Assembly (NCBI GenBank): GCA_030645235.1
Contig: JAUSMV010000005.1
Location: 62,001-126,000 of the forward strand
Source: Parvibaculum sp.
GTDB lineage: Bacteria; Pseudomonadota; Alphaproteobacteria; Parvibaculales; Parvibaculaceae
DNA: 64,000 bases
Reading direction: 5' to 3'
This document shows positions 38,867 through 47,075 of this stretch, piece by piece. The position numbers and the translations under genes are program-made. Within the stretch, counting starts at the first letter, position 1. Each line of letters starts with the position of its first letter. The notes under the pieces were generated by a model. That model worked only from the letters and a program-made list of their open reading frames with translations. It was not told the origin of the DNA and ran no database searches.

Positions 38867-39412
38867 ATGCGTCGTTTACTTCAGCTAGCTCTTATCGCGC
38901 TCGCCGTGTTCGGCCTGATGCGTCCGGCCTTTGCCGCGTCTGATCCGGAAAACACGATCTATCTCGACCTGAAAGACGGTCGCGTGGTGATCGAGCTTCT
39001 GCCCAATGTTGCGCCCGAACATGTCGCGCGCATCAAGGAGCTGACGCGCAAAGGCTTCTATGACGGTATCGTTTTCCACCGCGTCATCGCGGGCTTCATG
39101 GCCCAGACAGGTGATCCGACCGGCACAGGCACAGGCGGCTCGCCGCTGCCCGACCTGAAAGCCGAGTTTAACGACGAAACATTCTGGCGCGGCACGCTGG
39201 GCATGGCGCGGTCAAGCGATCCCGACAGCGCCAACAGCCAGTTTTTCATCTGCCTTGATACGGCTGATTTCCTTGATGGTGACTACACGCTCTTCGGGCG
39301 CGTCACTGAGGGAATGGAATTTGTGGACAATATTGCCAAAGGCGAACCGCCCGTAAATCCGGACAAGATTATCCGGATGCAGGTGGCCGCTGACGCAGAC
39401 AAAAAGAATTGA
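38867..39412 (+). CDS. Peptidyl-prolyl isomerase, cyclophilin type, exported
   Basis: Cyclophilin catalysing proline cis-trans isomerisation. An N-terminal signal peptide (LLQLALIALAVFGLMRPAFA) predicts a periplasmic location. The core shows FHRVIAGFMAQTGDPTGTGTGG, GTLGMARSSDPDSANSQFFI and LFGRVTEGMEF, with the catalytic Arg in FHR. The ATG has GAGGAA upstream. It is a paralogue of the cyclophilin immediately downstream, which lacks the signal. Confidence 0.92.
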   Translation: MRRLLQLALIALAVFGLMRPAFAASDPENTIYLDLKDGRVVIELLPNVAPEHVARIKELTRKGFYDGIVFHRVIAGFMAQTGDPTGTGTGGSPLPDLKAEFNDETFWRGTLGMARSSDPDSANSQFFICLDTADFLDGDYTLFGRVTEGMEFVDNIAKGEPPVNPDKIIRMQVAADADKKN

Positions 39413-39420
39413 GGAACTAA

Positions 39421-39885
39421 ATGAGCGACTTAGAAAATACGCTCTATCTGGACATCACCCATGGCCGCGTCGTGATCGAGCTTCTGCCCGATCTCGCCCC
39501 GAAACATGTGGCGCGCATCAAAGAACTGGCGCGTGAAAAATTCTATGACGGCATCGTCTTTCATCGCGTGATCGACGGTTTCATGGCGCAGGGCGGCGAT
39601 CCGACCGGCACCGGCACCGGCGGTTCCGGCAAAAAAATTCCGCAGGAATTTTCCGCCGAGCCCCATGTGCGCGGCATTTGCTCGATGGCCCGCTCGCAGG
39701 ACCCCAACAGCGGCGACAGCCAGTTCTTCATCGTCTTCGATGAGGCCCGCTTCCTCGACAAGCAATACACCGTCTGGGGCCGCGTCACCTCCGGCATGGA
39801 ATTTGTGGACAAGATCAAACGCGGCGAACCCGTCCGCGACCCCGACCGCATCATCACCATGCGCGTCGCCGCCGACGCTCAATAA
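39421..39885 (+). CDS. Peptidyl-prolyl isomerase, cyclophilin type, cytoplasmic
   Basis: 154-residue cyclophilin without signal peptide: FHRVIDGFMAQGGDPTGTGTGG, SMARSQDPNSGDSQFFIVF and WGRVTSGMEF. The active-site residues are intact. It starts 8 bases after its exported paralogue, and both share the ARIKEL..FYDGIVFHR segment, so tandem duplication with loss or gain of the signal peptide is likely. After it comes a palindromic repeat element and then queA. Confidence 0.93.
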   Translation: MSDLENTLYLDITHGRVVIELLPDLAPKHVARIKELAREKFYDGIVFHRVIDGFMAQGGDPTGTGTGGSGKKIPQEFSAEPHVRGICSMARSQDPNSGDSQFFIVFDEARFLDKQYTVWGRVTSGMEFVDKIKRGEPVRDPDRIITMRVAADAQ

Positions 39886-39927
39886 CCCCGTCATTGCGAG
39901 AGAAGCCATGGATTGCTCGGCTTCTCT

Positions 39928-40081
39928 TCAACCCTCCCCTTGAGGGAGGGTCAAAAAATCATCTTTGATTTTTTGGGGCGGGGTCTGAGTCTCTCGTACA
40001 ATTCCGAATTCTCAGTTTCCTTCGTTCCCCCTCCCCAAACGGCAAAGGTGCCGTTTGACCCTCCCTCAAGGGGAGGGTTGA
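39928..40081. repeat. Multi-hairpin palindromic element, copy A
   Basis: A perfect 28-bp terminal inverted repeat (39928-39955 and 40054-40081) encloses further hairpins. Left: CCCTCCC with GGGAGGG (5-base loop), then AAAAAATC with GATTTTTT (loop ATCTTT), then GGGGCGGGG. Right: CCCCCTCCCC, then AAACGGCA with TGCCGTTT (loop AAGG), then the second CCCTCCC with GGGAGGG. It lies between ppi and queA, with no coding content. Copies B and C share this order but differ in stem sequence. Confidence 0.85.
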
Positions 40082-40133
40082 TTAAGATAAGTTGCCGCGT
40101 CGCCGCACCTTACATTGTCGTATAAACAACTTC

Positions 40134-40151
40134 GGGGGCCGTCAGGCCCCC
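40134..40151 (+). other. Isolated hairpin upstream of queA
   Basis: GGGGGCC, loop GTCA, GGCCCCC forms a strong 7-bp stem 26 bases before the queA start. No T-run follows on either strand, so it is not a convincing terminator; a role in queA expression is possible but unsupported. Confidence 0.4.
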
Positions 40152-40176
40152 GCACCATTTGAAAACCAAAAAACCC

Positions 40177-41232
40177 ATGCGCGTTGACGACTTCGATTTC
40201 GATCTCCCTGAAGAGCTGATCGCGCTGCGCCCCGCACGCCCGCGCGACAGCGCCCGCATGCTCGTCATCGGCCCCGGTCACAATGCGCTTGCCGATCACA
40301 GCGTCAGCACCTTGCCCTCCTTCCTGCGTCAGGGCGACGTCCTCGTCTTCAACGACACCCGCGTCATCCCCGCCCGCCTCTTCGGCACGCGCCTGCGCGC
40401 TGAGGCCCGCGCCAAAATCGAAGCGCTCCTGCACAAACGCGAAACAGGCGACACATGGCGCGCCTTCGTGCGTCCGGCGAAAAAACTCAAAACCGGCGAA
40501 CGCATCGACTTCGCAAACGGCCTCACAGCCCGCGTCGAAGAAAAAGGCGAGGGCGGCGAAGCCCTCCTGCGCTTCTCTGAAAACGCCGCAGCCCTCGACG
40601 CCGCCATAGCCCATGCAGGCGAGATGCCGCTCCCGCCCTATATCGCGCGCAAACGCCCGACCGATGAGGCAGACTTCAGCGACTATCAGACCATGTATGC
40701 CAAACATTTAGGCGCGGTCGCAGCCCCCACAGCAGGCCTCCATTTCACCCCGAAGCTGATGGCCGGTCTCGAAACGCGGGGCGTCACCACCGTGCGCCTC
40801 ACGCTCCATGTCGGCGCAGGCACATTCCTCCCCGTGGCCGTCGATGACACCGACGCCCATAAGATGCATGCCGAATGGGGCGAGATCACAGCCGCCGCCG
40901 CCGCAACCATCAATGAGGCGAAAGCCCAGGGCGGGCGCATCATAGCTGTCGGCACAACGTCAATGCGCCTGCTCGAATCCGCTGCCACCGAAGACGGCCT
41001 CGTCAACGCTTTCAGCGGCGACACCGATATTTTTATCACGCCCGGCAAAACCATCCGGGTCGTGGACATGCTGATGACAAATTTCCATCTGCCGCGCTCA
41101 ACACTTTTCATGCTCGTCTCCGCCTTGCGCGATACCGACGAAATGAAACGCGCCTATGCCCACGCCATTGCGCACAAATATCGTTTCTATTCTTATGGCG
41201 ACACGAGCCTGATTTATCGTGCAGGTACTTAA
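40177..41232 (+). CDS. queA: SAM:tRNA ribosyltransferase-isomerase, queuosine pathway
   Basis: Penultimate enzyme of queuosine synthesis, adding the epoxycyclopentane ring from SAM onto preQ1 in tRNA. The 351-residue protein starts [20 protein letters not shown], the family-typical N-terminus, and includes [36 protein letters not shown] and [14 protein letters not shown]. The ATG at 40177 was chosen over a TTG six codons upstream. It is followed with no gap by tgt, so the two queuosine genes are co-transcribed. Confidence 0.96.
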   Translation: MRVDDFDFDLPEELIALRPARPRDSARMLVIGPGHNALADHSVSTLPSFLRQGDVLVFNDTRVIPARLFGTRLRAEARAKIEALLHKRETGDTWRAFVRPAKKLKTGERIDFANGLTARVEEKGEGGEALLRFSENAAALDAAIAHAGEMPLPPYIARKRPTDEADFSDYQTMYAKHLGAVAAPTAGLHFTPKLMAGLETRGVTTVRLTLHVGAGTFLPVAVDDTDAHKMHAEWGEITAAAAATINEAKAQGGRIIAVGTTSMRLLESAATEDGLVNAFSGDTDIFITPGKTIRVVDMLMTNFHLPRSTLFMLVSALRDTDEMKRAYAHAIAHKYRFYSYGDTSLIYRAGT

Positions 41233-42372
41233 ATGAGCGAATTTAGTTTCACGCTGAAAGCAACCGACGGCATGGCCCGTACCGGCGCGGTCCACACGCC
41301 GCGCGGCGACATCCGCACGCCTGCGTTTATGCCGGTCGGCACAGCCGCCACCGTCAAAGCGCTTTACATGGATCAGGTGCGCGACGCAGGCGCCGATGTG
41401 ATCCTCGGCAACACCTATCACCTGATGCTCCGTCCGGGCGCTGAGGAAGTGCATGCGCTTGGCGGCTTGCATAAATTTGCCAACTGGCCTTATCCGATCC
41501 TGACCGACAGCGGCGGCTTTCAGGTCATGTCGCTCACATCCTTGCGCAAAATGACGGAGGAGGGCGTCACCTTCGCCTCCCACATCGACGGCTCGCGCCA
41601 CATGCTGACGCCGGAACGCAGCATCGAAATTCAATGCCTCTTGGGCTCCGACATTCAGATGCAGCTTGATGAATGCACGCCGTTCCCCGCGACCCATATC
41701 GAAGCCGAAAAATCGATGGAACTGTCGCTCCGCTGGGCCAAACGCTCGCGCGCAGCCTTTGAAACGCAGCCGCACCGCACAGAGGGTCAGGCGCTCTTCG
41801 GCATCGTGCAGGGCAGCACCTATCCCGATCTGCGCAAACGCTCAATCGAAGGCCTCACCGATATCGGCTTTGAAGGCTATTCCATCGGCGGACTGGCGGT
41901 CGGCGAAGGTCAGGAGATGATGCTCCGCACCCTCGACACGACAACGCCGCTCATGCCACGCGACAAACCGCGCTATCTGATGGGCGTCGGCACACCGGAC
42001 GATCTTGTCGAGAGCGTCCGTCGCGGCATCGACATGTTCGATTGCGTGATGCCCACGCGCAACGGCCGCCACGGGCTTGCTTTCACGCGGTTCGGCAAAG
42101 TTAATTTCAAGAACGCCCGCCACGCCAAAGACAACCGCCCGCTCGACGAACAGAGCACATGCCCCGCCGCGCGCGACTATTCGCGCGCCTATCTGCACCA
42201 CCTCATAAAGTCGGGTGAAATGCTCGGCTCCATGCTCGTGAGCTGGATCAACATTGCCTACTATCAGGACCTGATGGCAGGCATGCGCGCCGCCATTGCC
42301 GAAGGCCGATTCGACGCTTTTGTGGCTCAATTCAAAGCCGATCAGGCCGCAGGCGACATCGAAAAGCAGTAG
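41233..42372 (+). CDS. tgt: tRNA-guanine transglycosylase, zinc site degenerate
   Basis: Exchanges guanine-34 of target tRNAs (Asp, Asn, His, Tyr) for preQ1. The 379 residues keep both catalytic aspartates, Asp92 (LTDSGGFQV) and Asp270 ([11 protein letters not shown]). Using a constant 10-residue offset to the Zymomonas enzyme numbering (Asp102 and Asp280), its zinc ligands Cys318, Cys320, Cys323 and His349 map to Ser308, Cys310, Ala313 and Ile339 here, so three of four are lost. The structural zinc site is therefore likely absent. The gene starts one base after queA and ends before tRNA-Lys. Confidence 0.93.
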   Translation: MSEFSFTLKATDGMARTGAVHTPRGDIRTPAFMPVGTAATVKALYMDQVRDAGADVILGNTYHLMLRPGAEEVHALGGLHKFANWPYPILTDSGGFQVMSLTSLRKMTEEGVTFASHIDGSRHMLTPERSIEIQCLLGSDIQMQLDECTPFPATHIEAEKSMELSLRWAKRSRAAFETQPHRTEGQALFGIVQGSTYPDLRKRSIEGLTDIGFEGYSIGGLAVGEGQEMMLRTLDTTTPLMPRDKPRYLMGVGTPDDLVESVRRGIDMFDCVMPTRNGRHGLAFTRFGKVNFKNARHAKDNRPLDEQSTCPAARDYSRAYLHHLIKSGEMLGSMLVSWINIAYYQDLMAGMRAAIAEGRFDAFVAQFKADQAAGDIEKQ

Positions 42373-42416
42373 GAAACGGCGACAACACGCCCCACCAAAA
42401 TAAGCGCCATATCCGG

Positions 42417-42445
42417 TTGACCCGGACAGCAGTCGCCGTTAGGTT
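42417..42445 (+). promoter_or_regulatory. Candidate promoter for tRNA-Lys
   Basis: TTGACC and TAGGTT are separated by 17 bases, 15 bases before the mature tRNA start, with a strong -35. Placement is right for a separate tRNA transcript after tgt. Confidence 0.55.
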
Positions 42446-42460
42446 CCGCCCACTTGTTGA

Positions 42461-42536
42461 GGGTCCGTAGCTCAGCTGGTAGAGCACTCGACTTTTAATC
42501 GAGTTGTCCCGGGTTCGAGCCCCGGCGGACCCACCA
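42461..42536 (+). tRNA. tRNA-Lys, anticodon UUU
   Basis: 76-base cloverleaf with encoded CCA. Acceptor stem GGGTCCG pairs with CGGACCC; the D-arm is GCTC..GAGC; the anticodon stem CTCGA/TCGAG encloses loop CTTTTAA, giving anticodon TTT (UUU, lysine); the T-arm is CCGGG TTCGAGC CCCGG. All stems pair fully. The position after tgt is notable only by adjacency; Lys is not a queuosine tRNA. Confidence 0.98.
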
Positions 42537-42633
42537 AGATCTCCAAATCTATTCGCCGCCATTCCCTCCAGGCCATGCGCGGGTTCGACCCGCGTATCCA
42601 CGTCTTCCTGATTTTCATCCGTCTTTCTCTTCA

Positions 42634-42809
42634 CCTCCCCCTTGTGGGGAGGTCAAAATTTCACTTGAGAAATTTTGGGTGGGGGGAACGACATTCAATA
42701 TGTGCTGCGCCTTCTCGATGGACAGCGACCCCCACCCAAAAAATCTAAGCAGATTTTTTGACCTCCCCACACCTTGCGCGTAGGCGCAAAGAAAAGGAGA
42801 GGGGAGGTC
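42634..42809. repeat. Multi-hairpin palindromic element, copy B
   Basis: Same modular order as copy A with different stem bases. Left: CCTCCCC/GGGGAGG (loop CTTGT), AAAATTTC/GAAATTTT (loop ACTTGA), GGGTGGGGGG. Right: CCCCCACCC, AAAAAATC/GATTTTTT (loop TAAGCA), then CCTCCCC and GGGGAGG separated by 32 bases that hold an extra TTGCGC/GCGCAA hairpin. It occupies most of the roughly 300-base gap between tRNA-Lys and the convergent GreA/Rnk-like gene, where no gene is visible. Confidence 0.85.
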
Positions 42810-42837
42810 AAAAGACGTTAGAGACAATACTCAGCCC

Positions 42838-43299
42838 TCACGCCGCCCCCGGCCCATCATCGTCCGGCCTCAAGCTCGAGCGCCGACGCACTTCCGCTTC
42901 GGGTTGAAACTCCACATCAAGCAGATGCAATTCCAAAGCACCGCCATCAACAAGCGGCGCAGTAAGCTTGTCACCCGCGCGACAGCCGAGCAGCGCGAGA
43001 CCCACAGGCGTCAGCAGATTGATGAACTGCCCATTGGGATGCGACACATCCGGCAGAGACAAAGTGCGCCTCTGGATCGCACCATCGCCGATCTGGTAGC
43101 GCAGCACGCTGCCGATCGTGGCGATGTCATCGGCAATGTCATTGCCGTTTATGAAAAGCGCATTGTCGAGCTTGGCCGAGATCTGCTGTCGCAAATCGCC
43201 TCCCGCTTCAAGCGCCATCGTTTCGAGGCGGGCCGCATCATGCGCAGACAAGACGAGACCCTTCGCTGCGGCGCGTGCCGCATCATGAATTTGAGACAT
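42838..43299 (-). CDS. GreA/GreB C-terminal-domain protein, Rnk-like
   Basis: 153-residue protein resembling the C-terminal half of transcript cleavage factors GreA/GreB and the nucleoside-diphosphate-kinase regulator Rnk. It has an N-terminal helical segment and a FKBP-like core with VLRYQIGDGAIQRRTLSLP, the INLLTPVGLALLGCRAGD segment, and a short charged C-terminal tail. Lacking the long coiled-coil with the two acidic tip residues, it should bind RNA polymerase without stimulating cleavage, as Rnk does. GGAG lies 9 bases before the ATG. It converges on tRNA-Lys. Confidence 0.78.
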   Translation of the reverse strand: MSQIHDAARAAAKGLVLSAHDAARLETMALEAGGDLRQQISAKLDNALFINGNDIADDIATIGSVLRYQIGDGAIQRRTLSLPDVSHPNGQFINLLTPVGLALLGCRAGDKLTAPLVDGGALELHLLDVEFQPEAEVRRRSSLRPDDDGPGAA

Positions 43300-43614
43300 G
43301 GAAATGCTCCGTCAGGACAGCGGCTCACAAAAAGCGGCTGTCTGAGTCAGAATGGATTGGATTGAGGATGGGGTGACGTTCACCGGATCGCGGACAGGCA
43401 ATAGCGTGCCGGACCCGGCTTACGCTCCTGCGAGAAGCGTACCGGGTATATCGCGACGTGTGCCCGCGGCGAAGCCGCATGCTGCACATGAAAAAATGGC
43501 GAACGTGATCATCATGGGGATAATGTTAGGTCGGGCAGGGGATAAGTCAACCGTCACGACCGGACATAAGGTAGCAGCGAAAACGGGCATAAGTTTTCGA
43601 CATGTGACCCTTCA
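43300..43614. other. Intergenic region upstream of the GreA/Rnk-like gene
   Basis: Leader of the GreA/Rnk-like gene and spacer before element C. I see no gene with a credible ribosome site, no RNA gene and no confident promoter. A short GACAGC/GCTGTC inverted repeat near 43318-43344 is the only local feature. Confidence 0.6.
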
Positions 43615-43758
43615 CTTCCCCCTATGGGGGGACAAAAAATCCTCTTAGGGCTTTTGGGTGGGGGTAACTAAAGTCACTGCAGTTTCAGATTTTGACGTGA
43701 GGCAATGTCCTCCGCCCAAAATATTCAAAGATGAATATTTTAATCTCCCCGCCTGAGG
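43615..43758. repeat. Multi-hairpin palindromic element, copy C (degenerate)
   Basis: A worn relative of copies A and B. Left: CCCCC/GGGGG with loop TAT, an imperfect AT-rich stem, then GGGTGGGGG. Right: a CCGCCC tract, a perfect 9-bp AAAATATTC/GAATATTTT stem (loop AAAGAT), then a decayed CTCCCC..GAGG. The A/T stem differs from A and B yet pairs fully. It lies in the gap between the carbonic anhydrase and the GreA/Rnk-like gene. Confidence 0.75.
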
Positions 43759-43859
43759 ATTTCTCCAAAAGCCCATCACGCCCGCACTCGACGAACGGAA
43801 CTACAATCTCTGCATGGAAACACTCGATCTCTTGCAAGAAACACTGACTGATCGACGAG

Positions 43860-44498
43860 CTATTCGAGTTCGCTGAAGCGATCCGTCTTCGGGTCATAGA
43901 TCGACAAGAGGCCCGTCGCGATGCCGTAGAACCAGCCATGGAGACGCAACCGGCCATCCGCTTCCCGTTCACGAATGAACGGGAAGGTGCGGAGCTGTTC
44001 GAGCGATGACACCACCGCGCGCATCTCCATCATCCGCACCATCTGGGCGGGATCGAGATGGGCATGGGTCTTCTGCACGTCATCGGCGACATTTTTCACC
44101 AGCGACATCCAGCCCGACACAAAATCACCCTTGGGCGGATTGCCTTTGGTGCTTTCGTAAAGCGCATTAATACCGCCGCAGCGTGCGTGACCCATCACGA
44201 TAAGGTCTTGAATACCAAGACCTTCAATGCCGAATTCAATCGCCGCACTGGTGCCGTGATAATGCGTGTCCGGCTCATAGGGCGGCACGAGATTGGCGAC
44301 GTTGCGCACAACGAAGAGTTCGCCGGGGTCCGCCGAGAACACCATGGCCGGATCAGCGCGGCTGTCACAACACGCGATGATAAGGGCTTTGGGTTTCTGA
44401 ACTTTCTCGCCGAGTTCGCGATAACGTTCGACGTTTTGGCTATAGGTTCCGCTTCGAAAGGCTCTGTAGCCTTCGATCAGACTTTCAATCGCGTCCAT
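43860..44498 (-). CDS. Beta-class carbonic anhydrase
   Basis: Zinc enzyme interconverting CO2 and bicarbonate in the cytoplasm. The 212-residue protein has the zinc and dyad motif ACCDSR (Cys43, Asp45, Arg47) and the second ligand pair His104 and Cys107 in GHARCGG. Length is normal. It lies 16 bases downstream of the lipase-like gene on the same strand. Several bacterial beta-CAs support anaplerosis or pH homeostasis; nothing here is specific. Confidence 0.95.
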   Translation of the reverse strand: MDAIESLIEGYRAFRSGTYSQNVERYRELGEKVQKPKALIIACCDSRADPAMVFSADPGELFVVRNVANLVPPYEPDTHYHGTSAAIEFGIEGLGIQDLIVMGHARCGGINALYESTKGNPPKGDFVSGWMSLVKNVADDVQKTHAHLDPAQMVRMMEMRAVVSSLEQLRTFPFIREREADGRLRLHGWFYGIATGLLSIYDPKTDRFSELE

Positions 44499-44514
44499 GA
44501 ATACCGGTTATGTG

Positions 44515-45393
44515 TTAGGCCGCTTGCGGCGCGAGACGGGACGGGTAGAAAAAACGCGAGGCCAGACGAGCCGGACCAACCGCGTATTTCCCAACAGTAT
44601 ATTTCATTGCGTCGAAACGTACCCAATTTGTCTTGTCTTCCGCAAGCCTGTCTGCAATCGCAAGCAACACAAGCGGATTAACGCCCATGCCGCAATGCGA
44701 GCAGACAATCTCTATGTTTTCGCGCGGTGTTCCGTCACTCGCCTTCAAAAATTCTTCCGGAATCTTTGTTGTCGATTTTGGTGCAACACCATCATAGGGA
44801 CTGAAAATCGAAACAACCGGCACACCGGCGGGCGGTTCCGACATGTTGAATTTCAGCGCCTGAACTTCCTGCAACAGATCTTCAACCGCGCGACCCGTAT
44901 AGAGCGCCATGATGCGCGCGACCATTGCATTGACGTTCTTGGCATCCGCACTGAAATGCGCAGGACTGCCGAGCGTGATGACACGGTCAACGACGTCGGG
45001 GAAACGCCGCGCAAGTTCACGCGCGAACACGCCGCCGAGGCTCTGTCCGATCAGCGCCACTTTGCGTTGATGCTTGTCGGCCATGCGCTGCACATTGGTG
45101 CCGAGCACAGCAGAGATGTTTTCCATGTGCTCCATATCGCGCACACCGCGATTGGAACCCATGCCCCATGACTCAGCGATGTAGCCATTCGTATTGAGGA
45201 AGTTATTGAGCGGGCTGAGCGATGCTTCCGGCGCCGTGAAACCCGGCAGCGTCATCACCGGCGTTTTGTTGTCGCCCTTGGGAGCCACCATCGCCAGATA
45301 AGGCGCACTGACAAGCTTGGCCGTCAGCTCAGCCCCTGCCCATACAACGTCGCCCTGAAGGCGGAGCAGGTCGATACCCGTTTGAAGTATCAT
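44515..45393 (-). CDS. Alpha/beta-hydrolase, lipase-like
   Basis: 292-residue protein with the catalytic-triad pattern of an esterase/lipase: Ser118 in GQSLGG, Asp201 in FSPYDGVAP and His233 in CSHCGMGVNP. It includes VMTLPGFTAPEASL and AESWGMGSNRG segments, seen in lipases that need no helper. No signal peptide is visible. It is upstream of the carbonic anhydrase on the minus strand with a 16-base gap. The substrate (acyl ester or triglyceride) is not determined. Confidence 0.82.
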   Translation of the reverse strand: MILQTGIDLLRLQGDVVWAGAELTAKLVSAPYLAMVAPKGDNKTPVMTLPGFTAPEASLSPLNNFLNTNGYIAESWGMGSNRGVRDMEHMENISAVLGTNVQRMADKHQRKVALIGQSLGGVFARELARRFPDVVDRVITLGSPAHFSADAKNVNAMVARIMALYTGRAVEDLLQEVQALKFNMSEPPAGVPVVSIFSPYDGVAPKSTTKIPEEFLKASDGTPRENIEIVCSHCGMGVNPLVLLAIADRLAEDKTNWVRFDAMKYTVGKYAVGPARLASRFFYPSRLAPQAA

Positions 45394-45789
45394 TCAACAC
45401 ACCAATCCCGCTCATCGCGGGCCTTTGTTACGGCGCGGCATGAGAGCAAGCGACTCGCCCCCTTGGACCGGATCGGAACGAGTCTGCCTGAAATCAAATG
45501 GGGTCACACTCCCAAAAAGCCACAAATTTCTTTTGACAGGCGAAACCTCCGCGTCACCAATACTCTGCGACGGAAAAGTGAAACAAAAGAGGCGCGTGGG
45601 GCGTCATCACTCTTAAGAGCCTATTAAATAGGCAAATGCTTTCAAAACAGACGTTTTGGAAGCCAAAATAGCGCCGGATTGTGCCGTTTTTGGCTGAATT
45701 CTCTCATGTTGAGGGAAGGCCCGAAAACTGCAATGGTTTCCGCATTATCGGGTGCTGCGCGTAAAATGACGGGCCTTGTTGGGGGAACT
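45394..45789. other. Intergenic region with no gene
   Basis: About 400 bases between the divergent lipase-like and small membrane protein genes. Open frames are present but have no ribosome sites, domains or consistent composition. A short CAAAAC/GTTTTG hairpin lies near 45643-45658 with no T-run. It probably holds both genes' promoters, which I could not pinpoint. Confidence 0.6.
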
Positions 45790-46098
45790 ATGACTATTGC
45801 TGAGTATCTAGAGAGCTTTTCGGTCGAAAGCCTTGGCCTCGCTGCCGGATTATTGGGCCTCTTTCTAATCGTCGTCGTCCTGCATATCAGAAACGGCCGC
45901 TGGGTGCGGGACCTGACCTACAAACAGAACACCAGCGAAGCCAAGCAGCGCATTGAGAAACTGATCAATTCCGTCGAGAAGATGACGGCAAATCCGAAAA
46001 CCGTCTCAAAGAAGGCGCGTCCGCTCAACAAGGGCCGCAAATTCGTATCCGCTTTACGGACCACCAAGGCCGTCGAACCACGCCGCAAGCGCCGCTGA
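45790..46098 (+). CDS. Small single-pass membrane protein, unknown function
   Basis: Not recognised. The start is an ATG with GGGGGAA 3 bases upstream, giving a 102-residue protein MTIAEYLESF with a transmembrane segment near residues 14-32, followed by a highly basic region rich in Lys/Arg (NPKTVSKKARPLNKGRKF and a RRKRR end). This resembles a membrane anchor with a nucleic-acid-binding or anionic-lipid-binding tail, but that is inference only. It lies 172 bases before cysD. A longer frame from upstream ATGs lacks a ribosome site. Confidence 0.55.
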   Translation: MTIAEYLESFSVESLGLAAGLLGLFLIVVVLHIRNGRWVRDLTYKQNTSEAKQRIEKLINSVEKMTANPKTVSKKARPLNKGRKFVSALRTTKAVEPRRKRR

Positions 46099-46192
46099 CA
46101 TGTAAGGTTACTCATTCTGTCGCATCATGCGGCTCATTCGATTTTGGGCCTTGCAATAGGGCTGTTGCGGCGCTAAATCACACGCAAATGTA

Positions 46193-46211
46193 GGGTTTGA
46201 AAATTAAACCC
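46193..46211 (+). repeat. Short inverted repeat in the cysD leader
   Basis: GGGTTT, 7-base spacer, AAACCC, 60-78 bases before the cysD start. It could be an operator for sulfur regulation, but no known site (e.g. CysB) was matched. Chance occurrence is possible at this length. Confidence 0.3.
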
Positions 46212-46270
46212 AAATTTCTTGTGTATTATTGCGCGACGGGCTGAAAAAACCACGTCACGGAAAGGCCACC

Positions 46271-47065
46271 ATGGACCGCTTGGATCAGCTCGAAAGCCAG
46301 AGCGTTTACATCTTCCGCGAAGCCTTCAACCGCATCGAAAATATCGCGATGCTGTGGTCACTGGGCAAAGATTCCAACGTGATGATCTGGCTCGCGCGCA
46401 AGGCCTTCCTGGGCCATGTACCGTTCCCTGTGATGCATGTCGATACCGAACGCAAGTTCCCCGAAATGTATGAGTTCCGTGATCGCTACGCGAAGGAATG
46501 GGGCCTCAATTTCATCCGTGAGTTGTGCCCACCGATTGAATCAACCGACGAGACGCTGCCGCCCGCCGCACGCTCCGCCGCCCGCAAAACCGAAGGCCTG
46601 AAGCTCGCGATCAAGAAGCACGGTTTCAACGCACTCTTTGCCGGCATCCGCCGCGACGAAGAAGCAACCCGCGCCAAAGAGCGTGTGTTCAGCCCGCGCG
46701 GCCTTGCCGGTCAGTGGGACTTCAAGGATCAGCCGCCGGAATTCTGGGACCAGTACAAGACCGATTTCCCGCCGGGAACCCATATCCGCGTGCATCCGCT
46801 GCTGCATTGGACAGAGATCGACATCTGGCTCTACACGCAACGCGAGCAGATCCCGACCATCCCGCTCTATTTTACTAATAATGGCCTGCGTTACCGTTCG
46901 CTCGGCGACAAGGACATCACCAATCCGGTGAAGAGCAACGCCTCGACCATCGAAGAGATCATTCAGGAACTGCGCACGACCAAAGTGTCTGAACGCTCCG
47001 GTCGCGCGATGGATCATGAGTCCGAAGACGCATTTGAGCGTCTCCGCGCTGACGGCTACCTGTAA
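46271..47065 (+). CDS. cysD: Sulfate adenylyltransferase subunit 2
   Basis: ATP sulfurylase subunit forming adenosine phosphosulfate with CysN. The 264-residue protein has the PP-loop variant [19 protein letters not shown], the [15 protein letters not shown] segment, [19 protein letters not shown] and [21 protein letters not shown] lies upstream of the ATG; an earlier in-frame ATG was rejected. An inverted repeat GGGTTT/AAACCC (46193-46211) is in the leader with unknown role. It is followed by cysNC 10 bases later. Confidence 0.96.
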   Translation: MDRLDQLESQSVYIFREAFNRIENIAMLWSLGKDSNVMIWLARKAFLGHVPFPVMHVDTERKFPEMYEFRDRYAKEWGLNFIRELCPPIESTDETLPPAARSAARKTEGLKLAIKKHGFNALFAGIRRDEEATRAKERVFSPRGLAGQWDFKDQPPEFWDQYKTDFPPGTHIRVHPLLHWTEIDIWLYTQREQIPTIPLYFTNNGLRYRSLGDKDITNPVKSNASTIEEIIQELRTTKVSERSGRAMDHESEDAFERLRADGYL

Positions 47066-47075
47066 GGAACGGACG

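Noticed and set aside
40134-40151. Hairpin before queA as a terminator or preQ1 riboswitch
   Set aside because: No T-run follows and no preQ1 pseudoknot pattern was seen.
43352-43648. 98-residue open frame in the GreA/Rnk gap
   Set aside because: No ribosome site, low-complexity composition, and it runs into repeat element C.
45382-45627. 81-residue frame upstream of the small membrane protein
   Set aside because: No ribosome site and overlaps the lipase-like gene start; composition not coding-like.
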